From the IMG/VR virus record IMGVR_UViG_3300031974_000909, positions 1 through 22,455 of that record: DNA of 22,455 nt. The stretch is one strand, 5' to 3'. The position numbers and the translations under genes are program-made. The notes beneath the pieces were generated by a model. It saw nothing but the letters and a program-made list of their open reading frames with translations, was not told the origin of the DNA and ran no database searches. Below, piece after piece: positions 1-7,375 of this stretch. The DNA comes from a virus. The number at the start of each line of letters is the position of its first letter. The first letter of the stretch is position 1.

Positions 1-1492
1 CAGCAGCAGTTGTTGTACCACCAATCACAGTACCGTCAATAGTACCTCCATCAATATCAGGAGTATTAACATCAGGGCTTGTAAGTGTTTTATTTGTTAA
101 AGTCTGGGTACCGGTAAGTGTAGCAACGGTAGAGTCTATAGCAACTGTTAAAGTGTTAGTAGCTCCTACAGTATCAATACCTGTACCACCGGCAATAGTC
201 AATGTCTCACTATCTAAGTCTATAGATAATGCACCACCGGTATCACCTTGAAAGTCTAAATCTTGTGCTGTGACTTGGCTATCTACATAAGCTTTGACAG
301 ACTGTTGAGTCGGTACAAGCGTTGCAGAGTTTGATACCATGTTGTCTTCATCGACAAAAGCTGTAATGGTTATGGTGCCATCTGACAAGTCTGTAAAGGT
401 TACAGCACCTGCACTAGTACCACCGATAGTAACACCATCAATCGTACCACCATTAATATCTGTTGTAGTTAATACAGAACTTGCTAATGTTACAACGCCT
501 GTAGTATCGGCTATTGAACCTGCTGAAGTTCCATCTTTAGCTTTTAAATTAGTAACTTCAATGTTAGTAGTATCTACAGTAGTAGCATTAACAGTTGTAA
601 TGTTACCTGTGGTGGCTGTAGCGGTTGTAAAGCTACCAGCAACTGCGGTAGTTCCACCTATAACAGTGTTATCAATAGTACCAGCATTGATATCAGCTGT
701 ATCGGCTACAAGGCTGTCAATATTGGCTGTACCATCTACATAGAGATTTCTCCATTCTTTTGTAGAGGTTCCTAAGTCGTAAGTGTCATCAACATCCGGT
801 GTAATGTTTGAAGCAACGTCTGCTCCAATAGTAATGGTATCTGTATCGGCATCACCAAATGTTAAGTTTCCAGAGATTGTAGCATTACCAGTAACAGTAA
901 GATTACCTCCTACTGATAAGTCGTTTGTGGTGGTGACGTTACCAGTAAGTGTTGATGTACCTGTAACAACTAATGTAGAGCTAAGTGTAGTTGCTCCAGT
1001 AACTGCTAAAGTGCTTGATAAAGTTGTAGCACCTGTTACAGCCAATGTAGAACTTAATGTAGTTGCACCTGTAACGCCTAGTGTAGTTCCAATCGTTGCA
1101 GCTTCATCAACAGTCAGTGTATCAATTTTAGCTATACCATCTAGGTAAAGATTCTTAAACTCAAGTGAGCTTGTACCTAAGTCGATGTCGTTATCTGTGA
1201 CAGGAACGATAGCACCATCGGCAATGTACAACTGCTGGACAGGAGCAGAAGCTACTTCAATGTAAAATTCTATGTAGTTATTTGTAGTATCTATAAGGAC
1301 TTTATTGTTTGGTGAAGTTTCTCCTGCATCACCAATTAATCCTATTACTGGACCTTCAGCGGTTGTACCGTCATGTTTATGACCGTTTGTATTGCTAAAA
1401 GCATTTACAAGTTGGTTGTATTCATCGTTAAATAAAGCTGCGGTAATGGTATCGCCATCAACGAATGAACTTTGTCTAATATATCCTGCCAT
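1..1492 (-). CDS. tail fibre protein, N-terminal ~497 residues (3' end outside window)
   Basis: The frame is open from the ATG at 1492-1490 to the window edge. A ribosome site (TAGGAG) lies at about 1502-1507. The N-terminus (MAGYIRQSSFVDGDTITAAL..., then LFNDEYNQLVNAF and NGHKHDGT) resembles the anchoring end of podovirus tail fibres. Then come low-complexity Thr/Gly/Ala/Val repeats: a ~15-residue unit of type TGATTLSSTLAV in tandem (about 955-1075), two copies of a DLGTS..E(F/W)(K/R)NLY(L/V)DG.A.ID.L unit (about 1115-1190 and 715-790), and TLTGTQTLTNKTLTSPDV, a string common in fibre proteins. The expected role is a trimeric beta-rich fibre that recognises the host surface. It is last in the visible structural operon, after the tail hub gene. 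The receptor-binding tip is not in the window. The general fibre call is fairly sure; the receptor is unknown. Confidence 0.85.
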   Translation of the reverse strand, partial: MAGYIRQSSFVDGDTITAALFNDEYNQLVNAFSNTNGHKHDGTTAEGPVIGLIGDAGETSPNNKVLIDTTNNYIEFYIEVASAPVQQLYIADGAIVPVTDNDIDLGTSSLEFKNLYLDGIAKIDTLTVDEAATIGTTLGVTGATTLSSTLAVTGATTLSSTLAVTGATTLSSTLVVTGTSTLTGNVTTTNDLSVGGNLTVTGNATISGNLTFGDADTDTITIGADVASNITPDVDDTYDLGTSTKEWRNLYVDGTANIDSLVADTADINAGTIDNTVIGGTTAVAGSFTTATATTGNITTVNATTVDTTNIEVTNLKAKDGTSAGSIADTTGVVTLASSVLTTTDINGGTIDGVTIGGTSAGAVTFTDLSDGTITITAFVDEDNMVSNSATLVPTQQSVKAYVDSQVTAQDLDFQGDTGGALSIDLDSETLTIAGGTGIDTVGATNTLTVAIDSTVATLTGTQTLTNKTLTSPDVNTPDIDGGTIDGTVIGGTTTAA

Positions 1493-1496
1493 TTAA

Positions 1497-3104
1497 TTAT
1501 CTCCTACCTGAAGGTATGTAATCTATGTATAAACCGTTTATAATGTATGGTGCTTTTGTATCGTTAGTAATAAAAGTAAAGTTATTACTTGTCCCACTTC
1601 CTTGTAAAGGTATCCTTACCATCGGAGCAGCTGCTGCACCAAATACATTTGTTCCAAATACAGCACTACCAAACAGCGATGAAGGATTAACCGTTCCTAA
1701 CAAATAATTACTCGTTGGTTGTGGTATAGTACTGCTGTTGTATTCAAACCTTACTTGAACTTCTGGTGTTACCAAACCTTCTGCTGCTAACGACACTTTC
1801 AAATAGTGTAAAGTTTTTAACGTTCCTAAATCTCCGTAATCGAAGTCGGGAGTGGCGTACCTAGCCAAGATAGCAGTGCCATCGAAATCATTGCCAGAAT
1901 CATGTACAAACACATAACCTGTATTATTCCCGTGATAATATTTTTCAACACCTGTACTATCGAATCCCGAACCTATTCCTGTTACTTCTAATCCTCTTGT
2001 TGTTGACCATTCAAATCCGTTTGGTCGTAATGTTCCTATAATTCCTCTTTGTGCACCTTGCACTGCATTGACATTACTGTAATATAATCTGTATTGTGAC
2101 TTCTCTCTCATCACCAAACTGGTTATGGTATAGTCATTAATGTTTTGAGCAACCAATGTCAAGATAGGCTGTATAGCTTTTGACACGGTACCAAGCTCAA
2201 CGTCACCAATCCTTGCGGTACCTGCAACGGTTCTTATACCATCCGGTGCAAGGAATACCAAGTCACCACCAATTTCTTGAATGCTGTGACCTGATAAACA
2301 TCCAATGTTTTCAGCAATTGATATAATAGCTACGGTTTGAGAATCGTCAATGTTGACAAGCTTGTGAATACTATTCTCACAAAAAACTATCAAGTCTGCA
2401 CGGAATCCTCTAATTCCTACTATCGTATCTGAAATAGTAATAGCTCCTGCACCAGCACCGCTAAAGTTATTAGGGTCATTATGTACACTGTAGTATACGG
2501 TAGTCTCGTTATCCTCTACACCAGCTGCAATAAGATGGTGGTCATGTGAAGTAATATACTTTACTGTTGCATTGGCTCCGTTAGGGGATATTTCTTTTGT
2601 ATAAAATGTTCTAGTGTTTAAAGCTCCTGTTCCTTCCATTCTAAATGAAAAGATGTCTTCGGATTCATCGGCTATAAAAATTTCACCGTAATCCATTCCA
2701 GCACTTTCAAACAAAGCAAACTGAGCTTGTCCTTGCCCAGTTCTTGTAGCAACTGCTTGACCTGTAAAGGTTGTATAATTATCACCACCCACAGAAGAAA
2801 TTCTATTTATTTGTAACCAAGTAATTCCATCTTGACTAAAATAAATTCCATTACCTCCAACTACTACTACACCATCAGCATAAGGTTTAGCACCATAAAT
2901 AGTACTTGCACTTCCAGTAGGCTGTGTAGCACTACCTTCACCAAATTTAGTATAACCGCTGATACGTCTGTATCCACCTTTAATAGACACTTCAAAGTTT
3001 TGAAGCTCTGTTGCTACTCCGGGTCTACGTAACAAATCTAATTGGTTAGAAGCGGTTACTAGACCACCTTCACATGCAAGTGTAAACGGTTGTGAACGTG
3101 CCAT
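1497..3104 (-). CDS. tail hub/nozzle-type protein (535 aa)
   Basis: This 535-residue protein begins MARSQPFTLACEGGLVTASN followed by a QLDLLRRPG segment. It is rich in beta-strand and Gly/Ser/Thr/Asn, with no membrane segment. Size, composition and place (tail adaptor, then this gene, then fibre) suit the protein that forms the short-tail nozzle or hub in podoviruses, such as P22 gp10 or T7 gp12. The first ~50 residues, which mention the 'RRPG' and 'GGYRRISGY' turns, look like the start of such hub proteins. That is pattern recognition, not an alignment. No clear Shine-Dalgarno site precedes the ATG, which lies 8 bases after the upstream stop codon, so translation may depend on coupling. The structural role is likely; the exact homologue is unsettled. 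Confidence 0.6.
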   Translation of the reverse strand: MARSQPFTLACEGGLVTASNQLDLLRRPGVATELQNFEVSIKGGYRRISGYTKFGEGSATQPTGSASTIYGAKPYADGVVVVGGNGIYFSQDGITWLQINRISSVGGDNYTTFTGQAVATRTGQGQAQFALFESAGMDYGEIFIADESEDIFSFRMEGTGALNTRTFYTKEISPNGANATVKYITSHDHHLIAAGVEDNETTVYYSVHNDPNNFSGAGAGAITISDTIVGIRGFRADLIVFCENSIHKLVNIDDSQTVAIISIAENIGCLSGHSIQEIGGDLVFLAPDGIRTVAGTARIGDVELGTVSKAIQPILTLVAQNINDYTITSLVMREKSQYRLYYSNVNAVQGAQRGIIGTLRPNGFEWSTTRGLEVTGIGSGFDSTGVEKYYHGNNTGYVFVHDSGNDFDGTAILARYATPDFDYGDLGTLKTLHYLKVSLAAEGLVTPEVQVRFEYNSSTIPQPTSNYLLGTVNPSSLFGSAVFGTNVFGAAAAPMVRIPLQGSGTSNNFTFITNDTKAPYIINGLYIDYIPSGRR

Positions 3105-3111
3105 AAATTAT

Positions 3112-3879
3112 TTAAAAATATCTTCTATCGTCTGTCATAACTCTTGGAGTTGGATTCATAAGATTAGACTTCATATGTTTCATAGCCTTCTTATGGTCTT
3201 CAAGAGCAAATGCAGCTTGTTGTGGGCTTTCTTTAAACTGCCACACATAGTAACGTACTCGTGATGTGATAACGTTACTATATTGTTCGGGGAACACTAT
3301 GGTGTCCGTGTAAGCACTAAGCTTTGTTGGCTTAGTAAATGCATAAAAATGCACATTATAAACTTTATCAGGAATTGGGCTTAAGCCAAACTTCCTTGAG
3401 TCAGGTGATTTAATAACTCGTATTGGCTCACCATAAGCCTGTGTATCAGCATCGTCAGCATTCTCGCTGTCTCTGTAATATCTTTTCCAATCTTCGTGAT
3501 TGATAAACTTTAAACCTTTAGAGACATACGGTGCTGTTTCACCACTAACATTAATCGTGGTGAGATAAAAATCATCCCAGTCTATAGAACCATAATCGTC
3601 TGCTAGACTTGAACTACCAGCTTTAAGCAGATACCATCTTGTACCTGCTACGGTTGCTACTGTTACGTTACCATAGAAAGGGTCAGTAGCACCACTAAGA
3701 CCTGCTGAAAGGAACGGTAATTGTGGTTCTTCGTTTGCTATATCAAATATAGATTTATTGACCGCATCCTTGACAAACTGTTGAAGTCCTGTAGCACTTG
3801 CAAAGTTTGCAGCTGTCAATGGAATTTCATTGAGTTCTCTTAGAACTTCGTTAGTTATATCAAGATATGTTGTAGCCAT
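3112..3879 (-). CDS. tail adaptor / tubular protein A-like (255 aa)
   Basis: The protein starts MATTYLDITNEVLRELNEIP, a helical opening typical of head-to-tail adaptor proteins (T7 gp11, P22 gp4 class). It continues with a mixed segment and a C-terminal helical part (YYVWQFKESPQQAAFALEDHKKAMK). Such proteins form a ring under the portal and connect it to the tail. Length is near the 200-250 residues usual for the class. It lies directly before the hub-type gene, as expected. The ribosome site is weak (AAGAGA). The assignment rests on the N-terminal pattern and gene order, not on a conserved motif, and other connector roles are possible. Confidence 0.6.
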   Translation of the reverse strand: MATTYLDITNEVLRELNEIPLTAANFASATGLQQFVKDAVNKSIFDIANEEPQLPFLSAGLSGATDPFYGNVTVATVAGTRWYLLKAGSSSLADDYGSIDWDDFYLTTINVSGETAPYVSKGLKFINHEDWKRYYRDSENADDADTQAYGEPIRVIKSPDSRKFGLSPIPDKVYNVHFYAFTKPTKLSAYTDTIVFPEQYSNVITSRVRYYVWQFKESPQQAAFALEDHKKAMKHMKSNLMNPTPRVMTDDRRYF

Positions 3880-3891
3880 TTAAAAAATCTC

Positions 3892-4080
3892 TTAGTTAGC
3901 TTTAGCTTTAGGCATTTCTCCATGAGCATAATGAACTTGTCCACCTTTCATAAGCTCACGTCTAGCAGCTTTGTTACCATCAGTAATTCCATCGACTTTC
4001 TCGACTTCACCACCCATTGAGTAACCCATCATTTTTTTCTTGTAGCCACCGCCCATCATTTTTTTTCTTCCGTATTTCAT
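3892..4080 (-). CDS. small Gly/Met/Lys-rich protein (62 aa)
   Basis: A 62-residue protein whose first third is a KKMMGGGYKKKMMGYSMGG type low-complexity stretch, followed by a charged segment. No domain is recognised. It has a ribosome site (AAGGAAG, about 4085-4091) placed just after the terminator that follows the capsid gene. This position, between capsid and tail adaptor, suggests a minor virion protein, but that is inference from context only. Confidence 0.7.
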   Translation of the reverse strand: MKYGRKKMMGGGYKKKMMGYSMGGEVEKVDGITDGNKAARRELMKGGQVHYAHGEMPKAKAN

Positions 4081-4093
4081 AATTTCTTCCTTT

Positions 4094-4121
4094 TAAAAAG
4101 TGGGGAGTCCGAAGACCCCCC
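4094..4121 (-). terminator. UUCG-tetraloop terminator after the capsid gene
   Basis: Read on the minus strand, GGGGGGTC (4121-4114), loop TTCG (4113-4110) and GACTCCCC (4109-4102) form an 8-bp stem with one G-U pair. It is followed at once by ACTTTTT. This is a classic intrinsic terminator with an extra-stable tetraloop. It lies between the capsid gene and the small gene at 4080, so read-through would set the ratio of capsid to tail transcripts. Confidence 0.9.
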
Positions 4122-4134
4122 GAGTTATCAACAA

Positions 4135-5106
4135 TTAGTCGATTAAGTAGAAAGCACCTACTAAGGCTTCGTCTCTAAGGACTTTAGAACCATATACATG
4201 CAATCCTCTAACGATATCACCGAAAGAACTTGGGTCTCTAAGGACTTCAGTTGAGATGATAGTTTGAGCAGTAGCAGTAGATGATATGTGTCCTGCTAGA
4301 CATTTACCAGTAGCATTAGAAGTAGCAGCAATGTTATTAGATTTGTACATGCTGAAACCTCTTAGTTTTCCACTTGATACTAGACCGTTTCTAATTGAGC
4401 CTTGACCAGCGTTGTAGTCAACAGACAATAGTTTAGAACCAGACTGAGAAAGTTGCTCATAGAAATCTGGACCAGCTACAAACCATCTTCCTTCTTCAGG
4501 AACGTTTTGCTCGTCTAAAAGTCTAGCCATTCTAGCCATAAGGTCTAGTGGGTCAGTTTCACCAGATGTGCCTAAATCAACAGCACCAGCTCCGTCAAAT
4601 ACGTTAGCACCTAAAGCAGTTGCACTATCAGCACCTAATGTATGGTCAGGTGAAGATGTTGACAAACCACTAAACATGTTAGCGATAACAGCAGCATCAA
4701 AAGAATCTTTTAATGCATAAGCAGCAGATGAAGAAGCTACTTCTTTGAAGTTCACATGTGACATTTTAGTCTCAATATCATCTACGATGAATTTGAAAGC
4801 TTTTGCACTGTCAACAACCAAAGTAAGTTCTTGGTCTGTTAGTTTAGTTGAAGTTGTATCGCTACCTCTTGTGTAATCATACACAGAAATAACGGGTTCT
4901 TTAATGATTTTAACTGAGTCTCCATAAGCAGAAATTTCACCAGCATAGTCGGTGTTGGTAATAGCTTCTACAACCGAAGACTTTCTAAAGAAGTTTAAAA
5001 CCTTTTTAGAATAAATCGAAGGTAGGAAGAAACTATTAGCCTGTCCACTTACGGAGTTAGCAAAGTTAGCATCGGTATCGGTTGCGGGCTCAAAATATTG
5101 TGCCAT
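4135..5106 (-). CDS. major capsid protein (323 aa)
   Basis: A 323-residue protein located directly after the scaffold gene and before a strong terminator, the usual place of the major capsid gene. It begins MAQYFEPATDTDANFANSVS and has a long N-terminal arm, then SIYSKKVLNFFRKSSVVEAITN, KIIKEPVISVYDYTRG and a C-terminal STEVLRDPSSFGDIVRGLHV segment. These are features I associate with the HK97-fold capsid proteins of T7-like marine podoviruses. Ribosome site AGGAG (about 5114-5118) is 7-8 bases upstream of the ATG. No cleavage site or protease gene is visible; the separate scaffold gene suggests a scaffold-assisted, T7/P22-type assembly. Confidence 0.85.
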   Translation of the reverse strand: MAQYFEPATDTDANFANSVSGQANSFFLPSIYSKKVLNFFRKSSVVEAITNTDYAGEISAYGDSVKIIKEPVISVYDYTRGSDTTSTKLTDQELTLVVDSAKAFKFIVDDIETKMSHVNFKEVASSSAAYALKDSFDAAVIANMFSGLSTSSPDHTLGADSATALGANVFDGAGAVDLGTSGETDPLDLMARMARLLDEQNVPEEGRWFVAGPDFYEQLSQSGSKLLSVDYNAGQGSIRNGLVSSGKLRGFSMYKSNNIAATSNATGKCLAGHISSTATAQTIISTEVLRDPSSFGDIVRGLHVYGSKVLRDEALVGAFYLID

Positions 5107-5140
5107 GATACATTCTCCTATATAAGTTTAAGTTAAATAA

Positions 5141-5998
5141 TTATTTACGAATACGTCCTTCGACCATAGCTTGACTAATTTCTTTTTCAAACTTGTCAAA
5201 CTCGTCCATGGACATATTTGCAATCTCCTTTTCAGTCCAAATCTTATCCTGTTTAGGTTCAACCGCAGTTGTTTTGGTTGAGACCATATCAGCAGCAGAT
5301 TTATTAGACTGCTTAGAATTTGACTTCTTAGGTGCAACGTCCATACCAATATCACGTTTAAATAAATCTAAAGCTCTTGCAGCTAGGTCAGCATCATCAG
5401 CATTTGAGTATATCCAATCTTGAATAGACTTAGGCTGTTCTTTTGCCCAGCTATGGAAGTCGTCACTGTTTCTGATATCTTCAAAATCAGGATGTCTATC
5501 CATCAATCGCTTTTCAGCATCCTTACGAATTAACTCTTTCTCACGTTCTTGTAGTCTTTCTAGTTTCTCTTTCAGTTCCTTAGATTTCTCTTCGGCTTGA
5601 AGGTGAGAAACAGTTTCTACAACTTCGTAAACATCAGGATACTCTCGTCTAAATTGTTCAAGTTCTTCAGCAGACTTAGGAGCTTTGTAGGTTTGTCTAT
5701 TTTTAGTAGCCTCATCTAGTAGCTCTTGTTCTCTAGCTTTAAACTCGTTTAGCTTAGAGTCATAATGCTTTTTCAAGTCATCGTAACGTTTCTTGTAGTC
5801 AGGTCTTTTATAAGGTTCATCCCTAGAAGTTTCCTGTTCTACAGGTTCTTCATCGGTTGCTTCTTTCTTTGATTTAGCTTTAGGCTTTTCAAAAAACATT
5901 CCGTCTGCTGTGTCAAAGTTTTCTTCAACGTCTGTATGCCATGATTTATTTTGGTTGTAAGGATTGGCATTTTCCTCTTGTTGTACTTCAGTAGTCAT
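5141..5998 (-). CDS. scaffolding protein (285 aa)
   Basis: A 285-residue, highly charged protein with predicted long helices. Residues ~65-100 (KKRYDDLKKHYDSKLNEFKA) and ~130-165 (KSKELKEKLERLQEREKEL) look like coiled coil, and a short basic C-terminus (ends GRIRK) could bind the capsid shell. These are the usual properties of podovirus scaffolding proteins, which assemble with the major capsid protein and leave the prohead. Placement immediately before the capsid gene supports this. It has a good ribosome site (GGAG, about 6007-6011). Its ATG overlaps the TGA of an upstream open frame without a canonical start (6000-6134; see findings). Confidence 0.8.
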   Translation of the reverse strand: MTTEVQQEENANPYNQNKSWHTDVEENFDTADGMFFEKPKAKSKKEATDEEPVEQETSRDEPYKRPDYKKRYDDLKKHYDSKLNEFKAREQELLDEATKNRQTYKAPKSAEELEQFRREYPDVYEVVETVSHLQAEEKSKELKEKLERLQEREKELIRKDAEKRLMDRHPDFEDIRNSDDFHSWAKEQPKSIQDWIYSNADDADLAARALDLFKRDIGMDVAPKKSNSKQSNKSAADMVSTKTTAVEPKQDKIWTEKEIANMSMDEFDKFEKEISQAMVEGRIRK

Positions 5999-6134
5999 AT
6001 TCTTTTTCTCCTACTCAGGGCTTCGTTTAACAAGGTAGCTGCGTGTGCACTTGCAGGGCTTGTCTTGTAAAGGTAGCCTTTCGGTTTATAATATGATAAG
6101 GTGCCTATGACGTCTTGGGTAGCCTTATCGCCTT
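5999..6134 (-). other. open frame without a standard start codon, between the 335-aa gene and the scaffold
   Basis: On the minus strand a frame is open from about 6167 and ends in a TGA that overlaps the scaffold ATG (ATATGA, 5997-6002). It encodes a protein-like string including YYKPKGYLYKTSP, SAHAATLLNEAL and a basic end. No ATG or GTG occurs in this frame before its first half; only ATA, CTA and a late TTG are present. It is shifted -1 relative to the end of the 335-aa gene. It could be a small gene using a rare start, a frameshift extension, or a chance open frame. Confidence 0.3.
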
Positions 6135-7142
6135 TTAGTAACCAGCTCCATGAACCGGTGGTCTTTTAAATGCCATCTCTTCGTATAGAGGATTAGTTTC
6201 CTCTCCACGTTGAGGGTCAAGCATTGAACCAGCTACACCAACCGTTTCGGATTGTGGTCCTCTTTCAACTCTAATAACTTGTTCAGTCATTGGAGCTGCT
6301 GTAGGTTGGTATGCTTCTTCATCTTGTTGCATTAAACCACCAGTCTGTACTGGCTGTCTTTCGTCTGCTCTAGCTTCAGCATCTTTCATCATCGCCATTA
6401 AGTTATCGGCTCCGATTTCTTCTACAGCTTTAGCAGTAAAGACAAATTCTCCATCAGATAACCTTGCGGGTATGCTGTCAGAGACTCCGGTTCCGGGTCC
6501 TTCAACAGGTCCAGAACCAGCAAATTCTGATGCGACTTCTATAACTTTATCAAATAGCATAGAGAGTTCTTCATCTTGTTCAAGTTTTGACATAAGCATA
6601 TCTTCTTCTTCTTCACTTAATGCTTCGTCAATTATAAAATCTAAATAGTTATCTTCCATGACATCATCAGGTTCCATTTCTGATTCACCATGAGTAGCAC
6701 CGGGCATAACAGTTCCATCCGGCATTGTGTGTGTTGGACCCATAAGCTCTGACATTTGTTCGTCTACGTCACCGCCTTCTTGCCAAGTGTTTCTTTCGTC
6801 CATTGATGCATCCATTGACCCACCTTTATACATTCCGGGTCTCTCTTCAGCTAATTCATTTTTAATTAAAATACGTTGTCTATCAAGGTCATTAATTTCT
6901 TGGCTAATTGATTCCACTTGTCCAACATCTTTATTTTTTTGAGCATCTTGTAAATCTAGCATTTTAGATTGAATAGCAACTTCCAAACCATTTAATACAA
7001 CTCTAGGATTTGAATTTAAAGATTCAACAACGGATTCTCCATCTCTGTATCCCATTCTTTTTACAACCTCTGGAACTTCTTTCGCTAAAGCTTCCAGTCC
7101 TTCGTTTGGATATTTTTTACTATCGTCTTGTAACATGCTCAT
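6135..7142 (-). CDS. acidic virion-associated type protein (335 aa)
   Basis: A very acidic 335-residue protein. The middle contains a run of Asp/Glu (DEALSEEEEDMLMSKLEQDE), and residues ~225-265 hold GPVEGPGTGVSDSIPARLSD followed by GEFVFTAKAV. This 'GPGTG.SDSIPA.LSDGEFV' segment recurs in phage structural proteins, including some tape-measure-like ones. The start is ATG at 7142-7140, overlapping the TAA of the preceding 77-codon gene (TAATG), with AGGAA as ribosome site. It sits between portal and scaffold. A head-tail or internal virion role is likely, but no exact function can be assigned. Confidence 0.7.
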   Translation of the reverse strand: MSMLQDDSKKYPNEGLEALAKEVPEVVKRMGYRDGESVVESLNSNPRVVLNGLEVAIQSKMLDLQDAQKNKDVGQVESISQEINDLDRQRILIKNELAEERPGMYKGGSMDASMDERNTWQEGGDVDEQMSELMGPTHTMPDGTVMPGATHGESEMEPDDVMEDNYLDFIIDEALSEEEEDMLMSKLEQDEELSMLFDKVIEVASEFAGSGPVEGPGTGVSDSIPARLSDGEFVFTAKAVEEIGADNLMAMMKDAEARADERQPVQTGGLMQQDEEAYQPTAAPMTEQVIRVERGPQSETVGVAGSMLDPQRGEETNPLYEEMAFKRPPVHGAGY

Positions 7143-7375
7143 TATTCTTCTTCCTTTCTAGTCAGTGCCTCTTTAACTTTACCCGGCAACTGCTCTAGGC
7201 GTACCAGAGAATTCACTCTCCCCTGCAACCGGAACATTTCCGATTCCGATGTTGCCACCGCCAGTGCCTGTAGGTCCAAGGTCTTGAGGCTGTGCAGGTA
7301 CTCCTGCAAGGCTTCCCATAGCTCCTTGTTGCCCACCAAGAGATTCAGGCGTTTCGCCAGTTGTTTGTCCAACAT
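7142..7375 (-). CDS. small protein encoded out of frame inside the portal gene end (77 aa)
   Basis: This frame overlaps the last ~197 bases of the portal gene and runs 37 bases past it. Three facts argue that it is translated. A ribosome site (TAGGA, about 7383-7387) stands 7-8 bases before the ATG. Its TAA overlaps the next gene's ATG (TAATG). Its sequence (SESEMFRLQGRVNSLVRLEQ near the C-terminus) matches a pattern I know from small proteins encoded between portal and scaffold in podoviruses: an 'LQG.I..L..L' helix. Predicted all-helical and soluble. Function is unknown; a chaperone or connector role would fit the position. It is a true overlapping gene if real. Confidence 0.6.
   Translation of the reverse strand: MLDKQLAKRLNLLVGNKELWEALQEYLHSLKTLDLQALAVATSESEMFRLQGRVNSLVRLEQLPGKVKEALTRKEEE

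Noticed and set aside
339-1148. Two plus-strand frames (339-743, 783-1148) rich in Val, Ser and Pro
   Set aside because: They are mirror frames of the repeat-rich tail fibre on the minus strand and have no ribosome sites.
5128-5355. 75-codon minus-strand frame within the scaffold
   Set aside because: It lies entirely within the scaffold region in another frame, without ribosome site, and has low-complexity Leu-rich content.
6135-6180. Programmed -1 frameshift at the end of the 335-aa gene
   Set aside because: No standard slippery heptamer stands between the last -1 frame stop and the gene's own stop, so the extra open frame is reported only as unexplained.
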